This document shows, in pieces, positions 54,190 to 63,145 of a stretch of DNA of 64,000 bases. A program made the translations under genes and the position numbers. The stretch comes from Fundicoccus sp052116145 (GTDB lineage Bacteria; Bacillota; Bacilli; Lactobacillales; Aerococcaceae). The notes beneath the pieces were generated by a model. It did not search any database. It saw only the letters and a list, made by a program, of their open reading frames with translations, and was not told the origin of the DNA. How positions within the stretch are numbered: position 1 is the first letter of the stretch; each line of letters starts with the position of its first letter. The DNA lies in contig NZ_JBQKLQ010000006.1 of NCBI RefSeq assembly GCF_052116145.1, positions 1 to 64,000 of the forward strand, read 5' to 3'.

Positions 54190-55971
54190 ATGAAAAACTG
54201 GAAAAACTTATTAACTATACCTTTGGTTCTTTCACTTGCATTAAGTAGCACAATGGTATTTGCTCAAGACAATTCAGAAGTTGAATCAGAATCTGTAAAT
54301 ACTGAAGAGGTGGCTGATACTTCGACCGCACTATCTCCCGAGGAAGCTTTTGAATTTGAAGATTTAACTTCTCAAGGAAGTGCTGCCAAAGGAACTACGA
54401 TTGCCGACATCGATATGACGGCAGAAGATTGGGTGGATCAGGCCGCTGCTGCAACGGAAGCGGTAGAAGGCGATACTTATGTTCGTTTGGATAGCGGACT
54501 TTTAACAGTTGATCAATTAAATGCTTTCTTAAAAGCGAATCCTTTTGAACTAACTTATGCAGATGACAACAACCAATTCTTATACTATAACTACAAATTA
54601 GAAGCTGAAGATATGTTAGGTTCTCGTCGTCCTGACCAAGCTGGTAATCCATTAGCAGATGTTCACCCTGAGTCAGCACTGGTCAATGTATCTTGGGTTG
54701 TAAACCAATTGCGCGAAGGTCACACTGACCATGTCCGTATGGCCGTTCCGAATTCTGATCCAAATAAGTTTGTGGTTCATGATTATTATGGAATTTATGA
54801 CGATGAAGGCAATTTTATGGGTGTCAACGAAGTTATTTGGGACATCCAACCAGTGATTGATTTCTGGATGCAACAAAACAATGCGTCATATGAAGTAGAC
54901 GCAACATCAGGAGCTACAGAAGAAACCGGTGAAGAAAACGGTGATACTACTGAAGAAACTGAGGAAGAAATCAGTGAAGAAGTCGATGAGGAAACTGAAG
55001 CAGAAACAACCGAAGATGCTGCACCAATCTTAAGCCCTGAAGAAGCTTTAGAATTTGAAGATGTTAATGCCGAAGGCGAATCAGCACACGGAACAACGAT
55101 TGCTGATGTGGATATGGCTGCTGAAGACTGGGTAGATCAAGCTGCTAAGGCAGTAGACGCGGTTGAAGGAGATACATACGTTAAATTAGACAACGGTGTT
55201 CTAACGGTTGATCAAATTAACGAATTCCTAAAAGCACAACCTGTTGAATTAACTTACGCGGATGACAATAACCAATTCTTATTCTACAACTACAAGTTAG
55301 AACCTGAAGAAATGTTAGGTTCACGTAGACTTGATCAAGTAGGTAGCGCTCTTGCCGACGTTCACCCGGAGTCAGCTTTACAAAATCTTTCTTGGGTGAT
55401 CAACCAATTACGTGAAGGTCATACTGATCACGTACGTATGGGTGTACCTAACTCTGACCCTGAAAAATTCGTCGTTCATGACTACTATGCTATTCACGAT
55501 GAAGATGGTAACTACATGGGAATTAACGAAGTGATTTGGGATATCCAACCTGTAGTAGACTTCTGGTTACAACAAACTGGCGCAGACTTAGATATCGATG
55601 AAACAGATGTCACTTCTGGAGCAACTGAAGACGATTCCGAAACTGTGGAAGAAGAAGAAACATCTGAAACTGATGAAAGCACTGAAGAAGCAGCTTCTGT
55701 CGACTTCTCTAACTTAGAAGACGGTACTTACACTGGTTCAGCTCAAGGACATAACGGAGCTGTTGAAGTTGAAGTGATCGTTGAAGGCGGCGTTATTACA
55801 GCGGTTAATGTTTTAGAACATAGCGAAACAGCTAGCATTTCTGATCCAGCCATTAGTGATGTTCCAGCAGCAATCGTTGAAAATAACTCTACTGAAGTTG
55901 AAGTTACTTCAGGCGCATCGTTAACGTCTCAAGCAATTATGGAAGCCGTTAATAATGCCTTAAGTCAATAA
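54190..55971 (+). CDS. Secreted protein with two PAS_10-like domains and an FMN-binding domain
   Basis: 593 residues; the ATG at 54190 follows AAAGGAGG at 7 bases. A signal peptide covers 1-25 (VFAQ), without lipobox. Two repeats (about 45-245 and 280-480) each hold a lead segment (GTTIADIDM, WVDQAA) and a PAS-like domain that follows the PAS_10 pattern known from DUF438 proteins: LTVDQLNAFL, LTYADDNNQFLYYN, DVHPESA, LREGHTDHVRM, VHDYYGIYDDEG, NEVIWDIQPV. Acidic linkers separate them. Residues 505-593 form an FMN_bind domain (DGTYTGSAQGHNG) with the flavinylation motif SGASLTS; Thr579 is the likely ApbE-type attachment site. Each repeat also ends in SGAT but lacks the acceptor residue. It is likely an extracellular flavin redox protein; electron-transfer or sensing roles are inferred. 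Confidence 0.8.
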   Translation: MKNWKNLLTIPLVLSLALSSTMVFAQDNSEVESESVNTEEVADTSTALSPEEAFEFEDLTSQGSAAKGTTIADIDMTAEDWVDQAAAATEAVEGDTYVRLDSGLLTVDQLNAFLKANPFELTYADDNNQFLYYNYKLEAEDMLGSRRPDQAGNPLADVHPESALVNVSWVVNQLREGHTDHVRMAVPNSDPNKFVVHDYYGIYDDEGNFMGVNEVIWDIQPVIDFWMQQNNASYEVDATSGATEETGEENGDTTEETEEEISEEVDEETEAETTEDAAPILSPEEALEFEDVNAEGESAHGTTIADVDMAAEDWVDQAAKAVDAVEGDTYVKLDNGVLTVDQINEFLKAQPVELTYADDNNQFLFYNYKLEPEEMLGSRRLDQVGSALADVHPESALQNLSWVINQLREGHTDHVRMGVPNSDPEKFVVHDYYAIHDEDGNYMGINEVIWDIQPVVDFWLQQTGADLDIDETDVTSGATEDDSETVEEEETSETDESTEEAASVDFSNLEDGTYTGSAQGHNGAVEVEVIVEGGVITAVNVLEHSETASISDPAISDVPAAIVENNSTEVEVTSGASLTSQAIMEAVNNALSQ

Positions 55972-55983
55972 TCATTCATTCAA

Positions 55984-56028
55984 CCCCCCAAAAAGTAAGC
56001 TTACAAGCTTATCTTTTGGGGGTTTTTA
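55984..56028 (+). terminator. Terminator of the PAS/FMN gene
   Basis: CCCCCCAAAAAGTAAGCTT and AAGCTTATCTTTTGGGGG form a long stem with a short loop, followed by TTTTT. Confidence 0.9.
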
Positions 56029-56057
56029 GTTAGAAGAAAATGCGCCTGTGTCCCCTA

Positions 56058-56090
56058 CAAAAAAAAGATACAGACCCGAAAGTCCGTATC
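56058..56090 (-). terminator. Terminator of the ABC exporter operon
   Basis: On the minus strand GATACGGAC and GTCTGTATC form a 9-bp stem (one G-T pair) around a 6-base loop, followed by seven or more T. Confidence 0.85.
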
Positions 56091-56101
56091 CCTCGCTTAT
56101 A

Positions 56102-56773
56102 TTATACTTGCATTTCTTCTAATTGACCTTGATTTAAGCGATAAACACGGTCCATTAGACTTAAGAGACTGGTGTCATGGGTGACGACAATCGCGGCAGT
56201 ATCCCGCGCTTTAACTTGCCTGCGAATCATGTCAATAATCTCTCGACCAAGTGACTCATCTAAATTAGCAGTAGGTTCATCCGCCAGGATTAGACTAGGG
56301 TGATTAATGAAGGCTCGGGCAATCGCTACTCGCTGCTTCTCTCCACCGGATAGAGCTTCTGGATACGCTTCAGCACGGTGGCTAATCCCTAAATCCAATA
56401 GCAATTTATCGACTTCTTCATTGTTTTGATAGCCACTTAAAGATTGAATGATTTGAAGTTGTTCTTTGACCTTCAAGTAAGGAATTAAATGGCTACCTTG
56501 GAAGATATAACCAATGTGCTCTTTACGAAAAAGCGTCTTCTCTTCATCATTTAGGCTGCTCGTATTCGTTCCTTTAATTTGAACTTCTCCTGCATTAGGG
56601 GTAATCAAAAGGCCTGCCATCGATAAGAAAGTAGACTTTCCTGATCCACTCGGACCCACTACTGCCACCACTTCTCCTTGCTTGAGTTTTAAATTCAAGT
56701 CAGCAATGATCTCTCGCTCTTGGTTGCCATCAGGATAGCTTTTAACTAAGTTTTTGAGGTGCAATATTTCCAT
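56102..56773 (-). CDS. ABC transporter ATPase (MacB/LolD type)
   Basis: 223 residues. Walker A (GPSGSGKST), Q-loop (YIFQGSHL), signature (LSGGEKQR), Walker B (LILADEPT) and H-loop (VVTHD) are all intact. The subfamily pairs with FtsX-like permeases and drives mechanotransmission or export of peptides and lipoproteins rather than import. The start overlaps the permease stop (TGATG), so the two are translated together. Confidence 0.95.
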   Translation of the reverse strand: MEILHLKNLVKSYPDGNQEREIIADLNLKLKQGEVVAVVGPSGSGKSTFLSMAGLLITPNAGEVQIKGTNTSSLNDEEKTLFRKEHIGYIFQGSHLIPYLKVKEQLQIIQSLSGYQNNEEVDKLLLDLGISHRAEAYPEALSGGEKQRVAIARAFINHPSLILADEPTANLDESLGREIIDMIRRQVKARDTAAIVVTHDTSLLSLMDRVYRLNQGQLEEMQV

Positions 56774-57879
56774 CAGTGCGTCCCTCCCATAATCTCTGCA
56801 GGATCAACATTTCGAATGGTCCTTAAGGATGCCAGCGAGCCTAGCAAAGCAATCAATACGAAGGCTATACTTCCGCCTAGAATATATTCTGGCACGAAGT
56901 AAAATGGTACGATGCTCGGAAGGAGTACGCTAGTTAGTAATATTAAGGATACCGAGAGTACCACACTAATGACGGCCACCATTAAAACTTGGCGAATCAC
57001 CATCTTAGTTAACATTTTATCGCTAGCACCAAAGGCCTTCAACAAACCAAACTCTTCCCGTTTATCCATGTTGATAATATAAAAGAACATGCCAATAATC
57101 GTGGCTGAAATAATATACATGGCAATGATTAATAAAATAAAAGATGCCGTCTGAGCTAGTAGACCAGGCAGATTCTGGATAATCGTGTCTTTATGATGGA
57201 TATCAACATTCAGCGCCCGAACCTCGTCATTAATTTCTTCTGGGCTCAACTCTGTCACGACTGCTTGTACTTCAGCATAGCCTGTCACCTGCCCCCAGAA
57301 ACTCGTATCAATGTATTTCTCCGGCAAAGTATAGATGATGGGATTGTATGAATGCGTCTCTTTCTTGGTGAGTCCGACTACTTTAAACCTAGTATTCACC
57401 CGATCATCTTGTAAATCATCGCCCAGTTGAATGCCGTCGTTAACAATATGCTCTGAAGCCAACACTTCATTAGGACCCTCTGGAAAACGCCCTTCTACTA
57501 ACGTTGGGTTCATTGCGGTTTCTCCTGGTGGAATTGAAAAGTATGTAATATCCACCACATCTGCTTCCGTCTCCCGCGTTAAGTTTTCAACAGATGAAAG
57601 TCTAACGCCCAAAATAAAGGCTTCTGGATCATCTAAAGCGCTGAGAATTTTCTCCCCATAATCAGAACTCATCGTGGACCTGGCAATATTGCCGTTGGAT
57701 CCTTGAGATAAAATATAGGTTTCCATTGGTGCTGACATCAATTTAGAACCAGCCTGATGACGCAAGCCTAATGATAAACTCATCGTAAAGAACACCAAAT
57801 ACATGGTTGCCATTAACACCAAGACAATCACGCCATAACGACCTTTAGACTTCTGGATTTCCTTCCAAGCTAAATTCAT
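56773..57879 (-). CDS. FtsX/MacB-type ABC permease
   Basis: 368 residues from the ATG at 57879 (GAGGGG upstream); the open frame is 8 codons longer. One N-terminal helix (about 14-35), a large external domain of about 190 residues, and three helices after about 245 match the FtsX family (the stretch EEFGLLKAFGASDKML is characteristic). With the ATPase it would form an exporter or a signal-transmitting complex. The cargo is unknown. Whether it works with the secreted PAS/FMN protein, transcribed convergently, is unclear. Confidence 0.9.
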   Translation of the reverse strand: MNLAWKEIQKSKGRYGVIVLVLMATMYLVFFTMSLSLGLRHQAGSKLMSAPMETYILSQGSNGNIARSTMSSDYGEKILSALDDPEAFILGVRLSSVENLTRETEADVVDITYFSIPPGETAMNPTLVEGRFPEGPNEVLASEHIVNDGIQLGDDLQDDRVNTRFKVVGLTKKETHSYNPIIYTLPEKYIDTSFWGQVTGYAEVQAVVTELSPEEINDEVRALNVDIHHKDTIIQNLPGLLAQTASFILLIIAMYIISATIIGMFFYIINMDKREEFGLLKAFGASDKMLTKMVIRQVLMVAVISVVLSVSLILLTSVLLPSIVPFYFVPEYILGGSIAFVLIALLGSLASLRTIRNVDPAEIMGGTH

Positions 57880-57951
57880 ACTTTCCCCTCTTCTCCGACA
57901 CACTACCGTTTATTTCAGTAACTAATTGAGTGAACTTAACCCACCTACCAA

Positions 57952-58003
57952 AAAACAACTAAATAACACAAGTATATCTGCACTTGGTTTTTAGTTGTTT
58001 GTT
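57952..58003. repeat. Imperfect inverted repeat in spacer
   Basis: AAACAACTAAATAACACAAG and CTTGGTTTTTAGTTGTTT can fold into an imperfect hairpin. It may terminate the minus-strand defence transcript, although the stop codon is 170 bases away. The spacer 57880-58169 has no gene. Confidence 0.4.
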
Positions 58004-58169
58004 TAAAATGGTTTAAGCCAATGCTTCTCCGTTAATTATACTATATTTTGTAAATAATTGTATTTGATTAACAGGAAAATTGGGCACATTTGGTCGTCGT
58101 CTATCAGTTAAGTGTCTTCATAAAATATTAATATAGATCCTTCAGCTTTAAACAACTAAAAAGGAAGCT

Positions 58170-59975
58170 TTAACTATAAATTTTCGTCACAAAATCATTT
58201 ATAATTGCTTTTCCACGGTTATATATCGTTTGAACTATCTGGTCATAGTTTCCACTCTTCTTCTTTACTTCCACTTTTATTTCACTAAAGTCCTTTTTAG
58301 TTGGATAAAAATTATATTGTAGAAACTCTTCGTTAAGTTCAAATCCTTCTTTTTTAACATCATAGAGTGATAAGTCCTGTTTACCACGATTATTAGACCT
58401 ATCCAAATACATGTGGTTCCCAATAGCTCCACCAGGAAGTGCGTGATTGCTTTGACTCCGTATGTCCATTATGGTTTTTCTAGCTATGACATGTTCACTA
58501 TCATAATAGTTTTCTTGATAGTTGAGATAGTAGTAAGATGTCAGGATAGTATATATCATTTTTGAAACCGGCTCGAAATTTATACTGTTTTTTGCAACTA
58601 AATCTTCGTGCCAGTTGATTAATACCATTTCAAAACGTTCCCGCTCCAATTCTTTAAGGTAATAATTTTCACCTTCGTGCACTATTCTATCTAACTTAGT
58701 ATCTCCTGTTCCAGACCAGCGCGATTGAACTGTATCGTAAATGAAATATTTAATCATATTTTTTTCAATGATTTTATAATCATTACTGTATCTCGGTATA
58801 ATGGTTAGTTTCCCTTCTGTTATTCCTTGGTATTTTTGATGCCATAAGCTACCAAAAAAAGAAAGTAATTGGAAGTCTGATGCTGTATTCCCACCATAAT
58901 ACCTATCATTCTTAACTCCTGGAAATTTAAATACTTTTGCAAAGCGATCGTTTATATTGCTAAATATTTCTAAAATTGCTTCTACCAAACCTTCTAAAAA
59001 ATTGGAATCGTCTAAAACATCAAAATGATGCACTAGCTTGCTCATATCTTTATTTTTGATTCCAAAGACTAATGCTAGAGTTGAGTAGCCAATCTGATTA
59101 GCCGTATCTTCATTCGTTTTATCCCAAAAGACTGGCATTTTTTCTAAAATTAAATACCCTAATGCATAACAAAATTCTGCCACATTAATCGTTCTCGTTT
59201 CAGTCATCTCTTCACGACTAAAATTATTTATCTCAACATTTCTTGAAGCAATTAAATCTTCATATCTTGAAATCGTAATTTCAAGTATTCTTTTATTGAT
59301 GCTAGTTTCTGCAAGCTTAAGTTCGTGTTTGCTCCATTGAGCAGCAAAAACCTGATATTTTGAAAGCTTTTTTCCGCCTCTATTGAGGTTCTCGAAAACA
59401 GTGGCGAGTTCCTCTACTTCTCCCGTAAAGATAATTGTCGGTATTTTCAAATTATCTATGTCTATATAATTCTTAAGTAAGTTTTCTATATCTTTAGTTA
59501 TCCCTTCTAATAAGGGGTAATCCTCTAATCTAAAGTTTTCAAATTCTCCTGGTAAAGCTTCAATTAATAAGGAAAGTAATTTGCTCGTTGTTTTTCCTTG
59601 ATCTTTCACAAAAACTTCAATCACTGACTTTATTTTCAATTTATAATGTTCAGATGTAGTTTGTGCTAACGACCCCATATCAATGAACTTCTCACAAATA
59701 TCATTGATGATACTATCAAAAAAAATGTACTTTTCAGGATTTTTAACATAATCTTCAATCGTTGTATATCTTTGAAGCCCATCAATAATAGAATATTTAT
59801 TATCCTGCTCATATTTATAAATTAAAATCGAACCAAAAGGATAACCTTGGCTTAAGGTTTCAATAAAGTTCTTTTTTTCGTTATTGGACCATACCAATTT
59901 TCGTTGAAACTTTGGTACTACTGCATTTTTTTGAAGTTCACTGTATAGCATGTCATCTACTTTATATTTAAACAC
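58170..59975 (-). CDS. DUF262/DUF1524-like protein (GmrSD-type, putative phage defence)
   Basis: 601 residues from a GTG with AAAGGAG upstream. The N-terminal DUF262 domain has FQRKLVWSNNEK, the GSILIYKY segment and the nucleotidase-type signature IIDGLQRYTT (about 62-71). The middle is helical. The C-terminal part carries a likely His-Me-finger nuclease site (DSEHVIARKTI, then LPGGAIGNHMYLD), as in DUF1524. Fused DUF262-DUF1524 proteins are type IV restriction enzymes (GmrSD, SspE) that cut modified DNA. The DGQQR motif reads DGLQR here. It is grouped with the MazG-like and GIY-YIG/DUF2075 genes, which supports a defence role. A non-defence role is possible. Confidence 0.8.
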   Translation of the reverse strand: MFKYKVDDMLYSELQKNAVVPKFQRKLVWSNNEKKNFIETLSQGYPFGSILIYKYEQDNKYSIIDGLQRYTTIEDYVKNPEKYIFFDSIINDICEKFIDMGSLAQTTSEHYKLKIKSVIEVFVKDQGKTTSKLLSLLIEALPGEFENFRLEDYPLLEGITKDIENLLKNYIDIDNLKIPTIIFTGEVEELATVFENLNRGGKKLSKYQVFAAQWSKHELKLAETSINKRILEITISRYEDLIASRNVEINNFSREEMTETRTINVAEFCYALGYLILEKMPVFWDKTNEDTANQIGYSTLALVFGIKNKDMSKLVHHFDVLDDSNFLEGLVEAILEIFSNINDRFAKVFKFPGVKNDRYYGGNTASDFQLLSFFGSLWHQKYQGITEGKLTIIPRYSNDYKIIEKNMIKYFIYDTVQSRWSGTGDTKLDRIVHEGENYYLKELERERFEMVLINWHEDLVAKNSINFEPVSKMIYTILTSYYYLNYQENYYDSEHVIARKTIMDIRSQSNHALPGGAIGNHMYLDRSNNRGKQDLSLYDVKKEGFELNEEFLQYNFYPTKKDFSEIKVEVKKKSGNYDQIVQTIYNRGKAIINDFVTKIYS

Positions 59976-60355
59976 TCGAAATCAACTCCTTTTGTTTGCT
60001 CTATTATAATTAGATCATATAAAACAGTAATGATCAAGATTGTTCCTTTAGATAAGTTGACCTGTATCGGTTTTGCTTATGATAACTATGTCCGTATCAT
60101 CGATAGATAATAAAATCTACTAGCTATTTTTAATACAAAAAAAAGAACCTCCAGCGAGTCTTCTCTGGTATGAGAGATTGCATTTTGAGATTCTTGTTAT
60201 ATATTGCTATTAATATTAGTTGTCTCTTTTATTAGGTCTACTACTTCTAAATATTTTTTTTGAAGCTTATAAAACTTGATTTCCTTTTGAAATATCTGGC
60301 AAACTTAGTTCTTCTCCTATTTTAGTCCAAATAGGCCTTTATATTCGGATGCACA
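59976..60355 (-). other. Spacer with a small coding remnant
   Basis: No intact gene. On the minus strand a broken frame near 60300-60200 reads QKEIKFYKLQKKYLEVVDL before a stop, perhaps the tail of a lost gene. An A/T run at 60138-60147 next to a weak hairpin may be a terminator for the MazG gene. Confidence 0.35.
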
Positions 60356-60679
60356 CTACAACTCTGTATACTTCTCCTTATTGCCTTTACTCTTCTCAAC
60401 AGGATACTTACTGTTATTCTTCGCAATCTTTGCGTCAATTATTTCTTCCACATCTAAATTCAAGTTGCTAGCAAGCATCAGTGAGTAGATTAAAACATCT
60501 GCTAGCTCATCTTTAATGGCTTCAATATTTTTGACACCTTCTTCAGCTGTTTTCCATTGGAAAATTTCTAGCAATTCTGCAGCTTCCAAAGCAATAGAGA
60601 GTGATAAATCTTTCTCATTATGAAATTGGCGCCAATCTCTATCATCACGGAATTTATTTACTTTATCCATTAAGTTCAT
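60356..60679 (-). CDS. MazG-like nucleotide pyrophosphohydrolase
   Basis: 107 residues, all-helical. The four metal-binding acids appear in ALEAAELLEIFQWK and KDELADVLIYSL, the ExxE...ExxD pattern of the MazG/RS21-C6 group, which hydrolyses (d)NTPs to monophosphates. It starts 9 bases after the GIY-YIG/DUF2075 gene, so they form a two-gene unit. Such pairing suggests that nucleotide pools or a modified nucleotide are part of the response. Confidence 0.93.
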   Translation of the reverse strand: MNLMDKVNKFRDDRDWRQFHNEKDLSLSIALEAAELLEIFQWKTAEEGVKNIEAIKDELADVLIYSLMLASNLNLDVEEIIDAKIAKNNSKYPVEKSKGNKEKYTEL

Positions 60680-60688
60680 TTAGTCATC

Positions 60689-62449
60689 CTACTTTCCTCG
60701 TGCTGCGTTTAGTAAGGCATTTCTTAACCCTTCATCTACAGCATAAATGTACAAACCATTTACGCCACGTGTTAATAACACATTCAATTCATTTTTGAGA
60801 AGTGTATCCGTTAAGGTTTCAGAAGAACCATCGCCCATAGTTCTTCTTTGTGTAGCATTTTTATTATGACTGCCTTCTCGATTAAATATTACCCGACCAT
60901 TATGATATTGAACAGAAGGGCCTATAATTAGCCCAGCATAATTTAAATCTAAACCTTGTACTGTGTAGGTAGAACCAACCTCATTGATTGTGTGAGGTTG
61001 CTCTGCCCAAGACAAATGTCTGTTCCTTCTTTTTTGAACTTTATCCTCTTCTTCTAATTGAAGATTCCACGGCATTTCCCAATCTTGGTCTCTAACCATC
61101 CAACATTCATCATCGTCTGGCTTTTTGTTTTGAATATATTTCCAATCAAAGGTTGCAATCACACGTGAAAGTCCTCTATCAGTTTCTTTAGCTTTTTGAC
61201 GGATACGCTCTTCTAAATCATGAGCATTATCAAAAATTTGTAAATCATAATCCTTGTCTTTGGGAATATCTCCTATCGTATGTTCGTCAATTATATTGCG
61301 AATCCACTGAATTGTTTCTGGACTAGAATTAATTCGCATTTGTTTTTCCAAATTAATGGTTGCAGTGATACGACTTTCTAATTTAAGTAACTCAGAATCT
61401 TCCCAATATTGGTTGGTTTGTAAGACTTGGTCTAAGTCAAAGACAGCTACAACAACCCTTGCTCGTTCCAACAAATCCTGCAATTGATTTTTTCCTCTGT
61501 AAGACTGTTTACCTTGGGTCCATAATAAATGTGCCTCATCTACCAGAATTACATCTACCTTATTGTCAGGTGAGTAATTATTAATGAAGGAAGTCGGCTT
61601 ACCTACTCGATCATTTTTTTGTTTATTTATGAGATTTAGTTTTCTTGCAATCTGTTGATATACGGTTAATTGTTGATCGTGATTCACTAATAAGTAGTTG
61701 TCTAATTTCTCTAAACGATACTGATCATCTTCGTCTGCTATGCCTTGAAACAATTCATAAAATAAACTACTCAACAGTACGGTTTTACCTGAACCAGCAG
61801 CTCCAGTTACAAAAATCAATTGCCCATCTAATCCAGTATTTAAGGTTTCCAATATTTTAGCTTTGATTTCTTCTTTAGCATTAATTTGCTCTTTGTTTAA
61901 TTTATGAAAAGGGGATGCTTTAAAAACTGCAGAATCTTTGATAACACTTTCTACAGGAAATAACTTAGAATTTTTTTGATGTAACTCTTTCCAAACTTTA
62001 GTGAATATTTCTTCAAAATATTCTGAAGTGTAATACTCATTTTGTTGATTGCTTCTTCGATTATATAGTTGATTGATATTATCAACACTACTCAAATAAA
62101 GCATCAGTCGATTTTCAATATCTAAGGTCAAAGACTTATTGAAATACTCATGTCCAATAATAAGCATCTCTGCAGATGATGATTTAGCAAGAGATTTCCA
62201 ATCTTCCCGAGTATTTGGATCCTGATTTATATGTTGAAGAGTTCTTCGATAAATATCAGAAGTTTCACCAACATAAACATCGTACTTCTTCTTAGACTCA
62301 TCATTTACGATATATACAGTAGGATAGTCTAAAATGTATTTTTTAAATTTACTAGTTTGATACTCTTTCTTAAATTGATTTATACTCGGTTTATCAAACA
62401 AAATTGTTTCTACAACCGGTTTTCTAATTAAACTCAATTCAACTACCAC
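60689..62449 (-). CDS. GIY-YIG nuclease fused to DUF2075 helicase/ATPase
   Basis: 586 residues. An N-terminal GIY-YIG nuclease domain (TVYIVND, VYVGETSD, Arg68 of YRRT, the catalytic Glu in IENRLMLYL near 112) is followed by a DUF2075 P-loop module: Walker A TGAAGSGKT at 215-223, Walker B ILVDEAH at 301-307, and helicase-like motifs EKQMRIN, EVGSTYTVQGLDL and LLTRGVNGLYIY. This is the fold of Schlafen-group helicases. The listed start is GTG; a TTG four codons later has a better ribosome-site spacing (AGGTGG, 8 bases). With the MazG gene it looks like a defence module that cuts and unwinds nucleic acid. Function is inferred. Confidence 0.88.
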   Translation of the reverse strand: MVVELSLIRKPVVETILFDKPSINQFKKEYQTSKFKKYILDYPTVYIVNDESKKKYDVYVGETSDIYRRTLQHINQDPNTREDWKSLAKSSSAEMLIIGHEYFNKSLTLDIENRLMLYLSSVDNINQLYNRRSNQQNEYYTSEYFEEIFTKVWKELHQKNSKLFPVESVIKDSAVFKASPFHKLNKEQINAKEEIKAKILETLNTGLDGQLIFVTGAAGSGKTVLLSSLFYELFQGIADEDDQYRLEKLDNYLLVNHDQQLTVYQQIARKLNLINKQKNDRVGKPTSFINNYSPDNKVDVILVDEAHLLWTQGKQSYRGKNQLQDLLERARVVVAVFDLDQVLQTNQYWEDSELLKLESRITATINLEKQMRINSSPETIQWIRNIIDEHTIGDIPKDKDYDLQIFDNAHDLEERIRQKAKETDRGLSRVIATFDWKYIQNKKPDDDECWMVRDQDWEMPWNLQLEEEDKVQKRRNRHLSWAEQPHTINEVGSTYTVQGLDLNYAGLIIGPSVQYHNGRVIFNREGSHNKNATQRRTMGDGSSETLTDTLLKNELNVLLTRGVNGLYIYAVDEGLRNALLNAARGK

Positions 62450-62764
62450 CTATTTCAACTTATTTTATGCTTAGATCAAAGTTTCTTTTAGTTTTTAATT
62501 TAGAAGTGCATCCTTAAATTGTTAATTATTTATATTCGTTTCCGACATTTGAGTCAAGATAATTTAGTTTAATTATACTACATTACTCGTATCGATTTAC
62601 TTTATCACTTTATACAGTATATTAAGATTCTTTCTAAGTATCTTTACATCATAACCTCAAACTAACAATCCCAAACGATTAATAGCTACTTTTCTACCCA
62701 TTTTTTATAATACCCCTGTCTGTATCCAGAGGTATTATGTTCTCTTAATTATATTGTACAATAA
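62450..62764 (-). other. Upstream region of the defence operon
   Basis: AT-rich with no open frame of note. It probably holds the promoter of the GIY-YIG/DUF2075-MazG unit. Confidence 0.4.
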
Positions 62765-62822
62765 AAAAAGAGCTTCAAACATGCATTGATAAATGCAGTA
62801 AATTGTTTGAAGCTCTTTTTAT
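62765..62822 (-). terminator. Hairpin terminator
   Basis: AAAAAGAGCTTCAAACA and TGTTTGAAGCTCTTTTT are perfect arms. They enclose ATGCATTGATAAATGCAG, which can form a smaller inner hairpin. T runs follow on both strands. Confidence 0.85.
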
Positions 62823-62969
62823 CATTATTATTCTTTTAGCAGAAATTATTGTTGCTTGATCCAACTTTCCCTTTTCAATAGGGGCAGTCATCTGAATATC
62901 AAGTTCTATTGGAGTATTTTCATACTCTTTGCCAGTTTGGTCAATAATGGTAGAAGTGGTCAATTTCAT
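62775..62969 (-). pseudogene. Short open fragment ending in a terminator
   Basis: 64 codons; the first 46 read like real protein (LTTSTIIDQTGKEYENTP, then DIQMTAPIEKGKL), but the last 18 are the terminator hairpin itself. No ribosome site precedes the ATG. It is likely the 3' end of a truncated gene whose normal stop was lost. Family unknown. Confidence 0.4.
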
Positions 62970-63145
62970 AACAGTTTCATCATTAAGTTACATGCTTGAA
63001 TTACCTACCACTCGGGAAGCCTAATGAATTTTCACCAAAGAATCGGACGTTTCTAAACCTTTAAAGTCAAAACGGTCATTTCACGTAAACTTGCTGTTAA
63101 GCCATTTATTAATAGCATAAGAAAAGGAGTTACAGCTTAATACCT

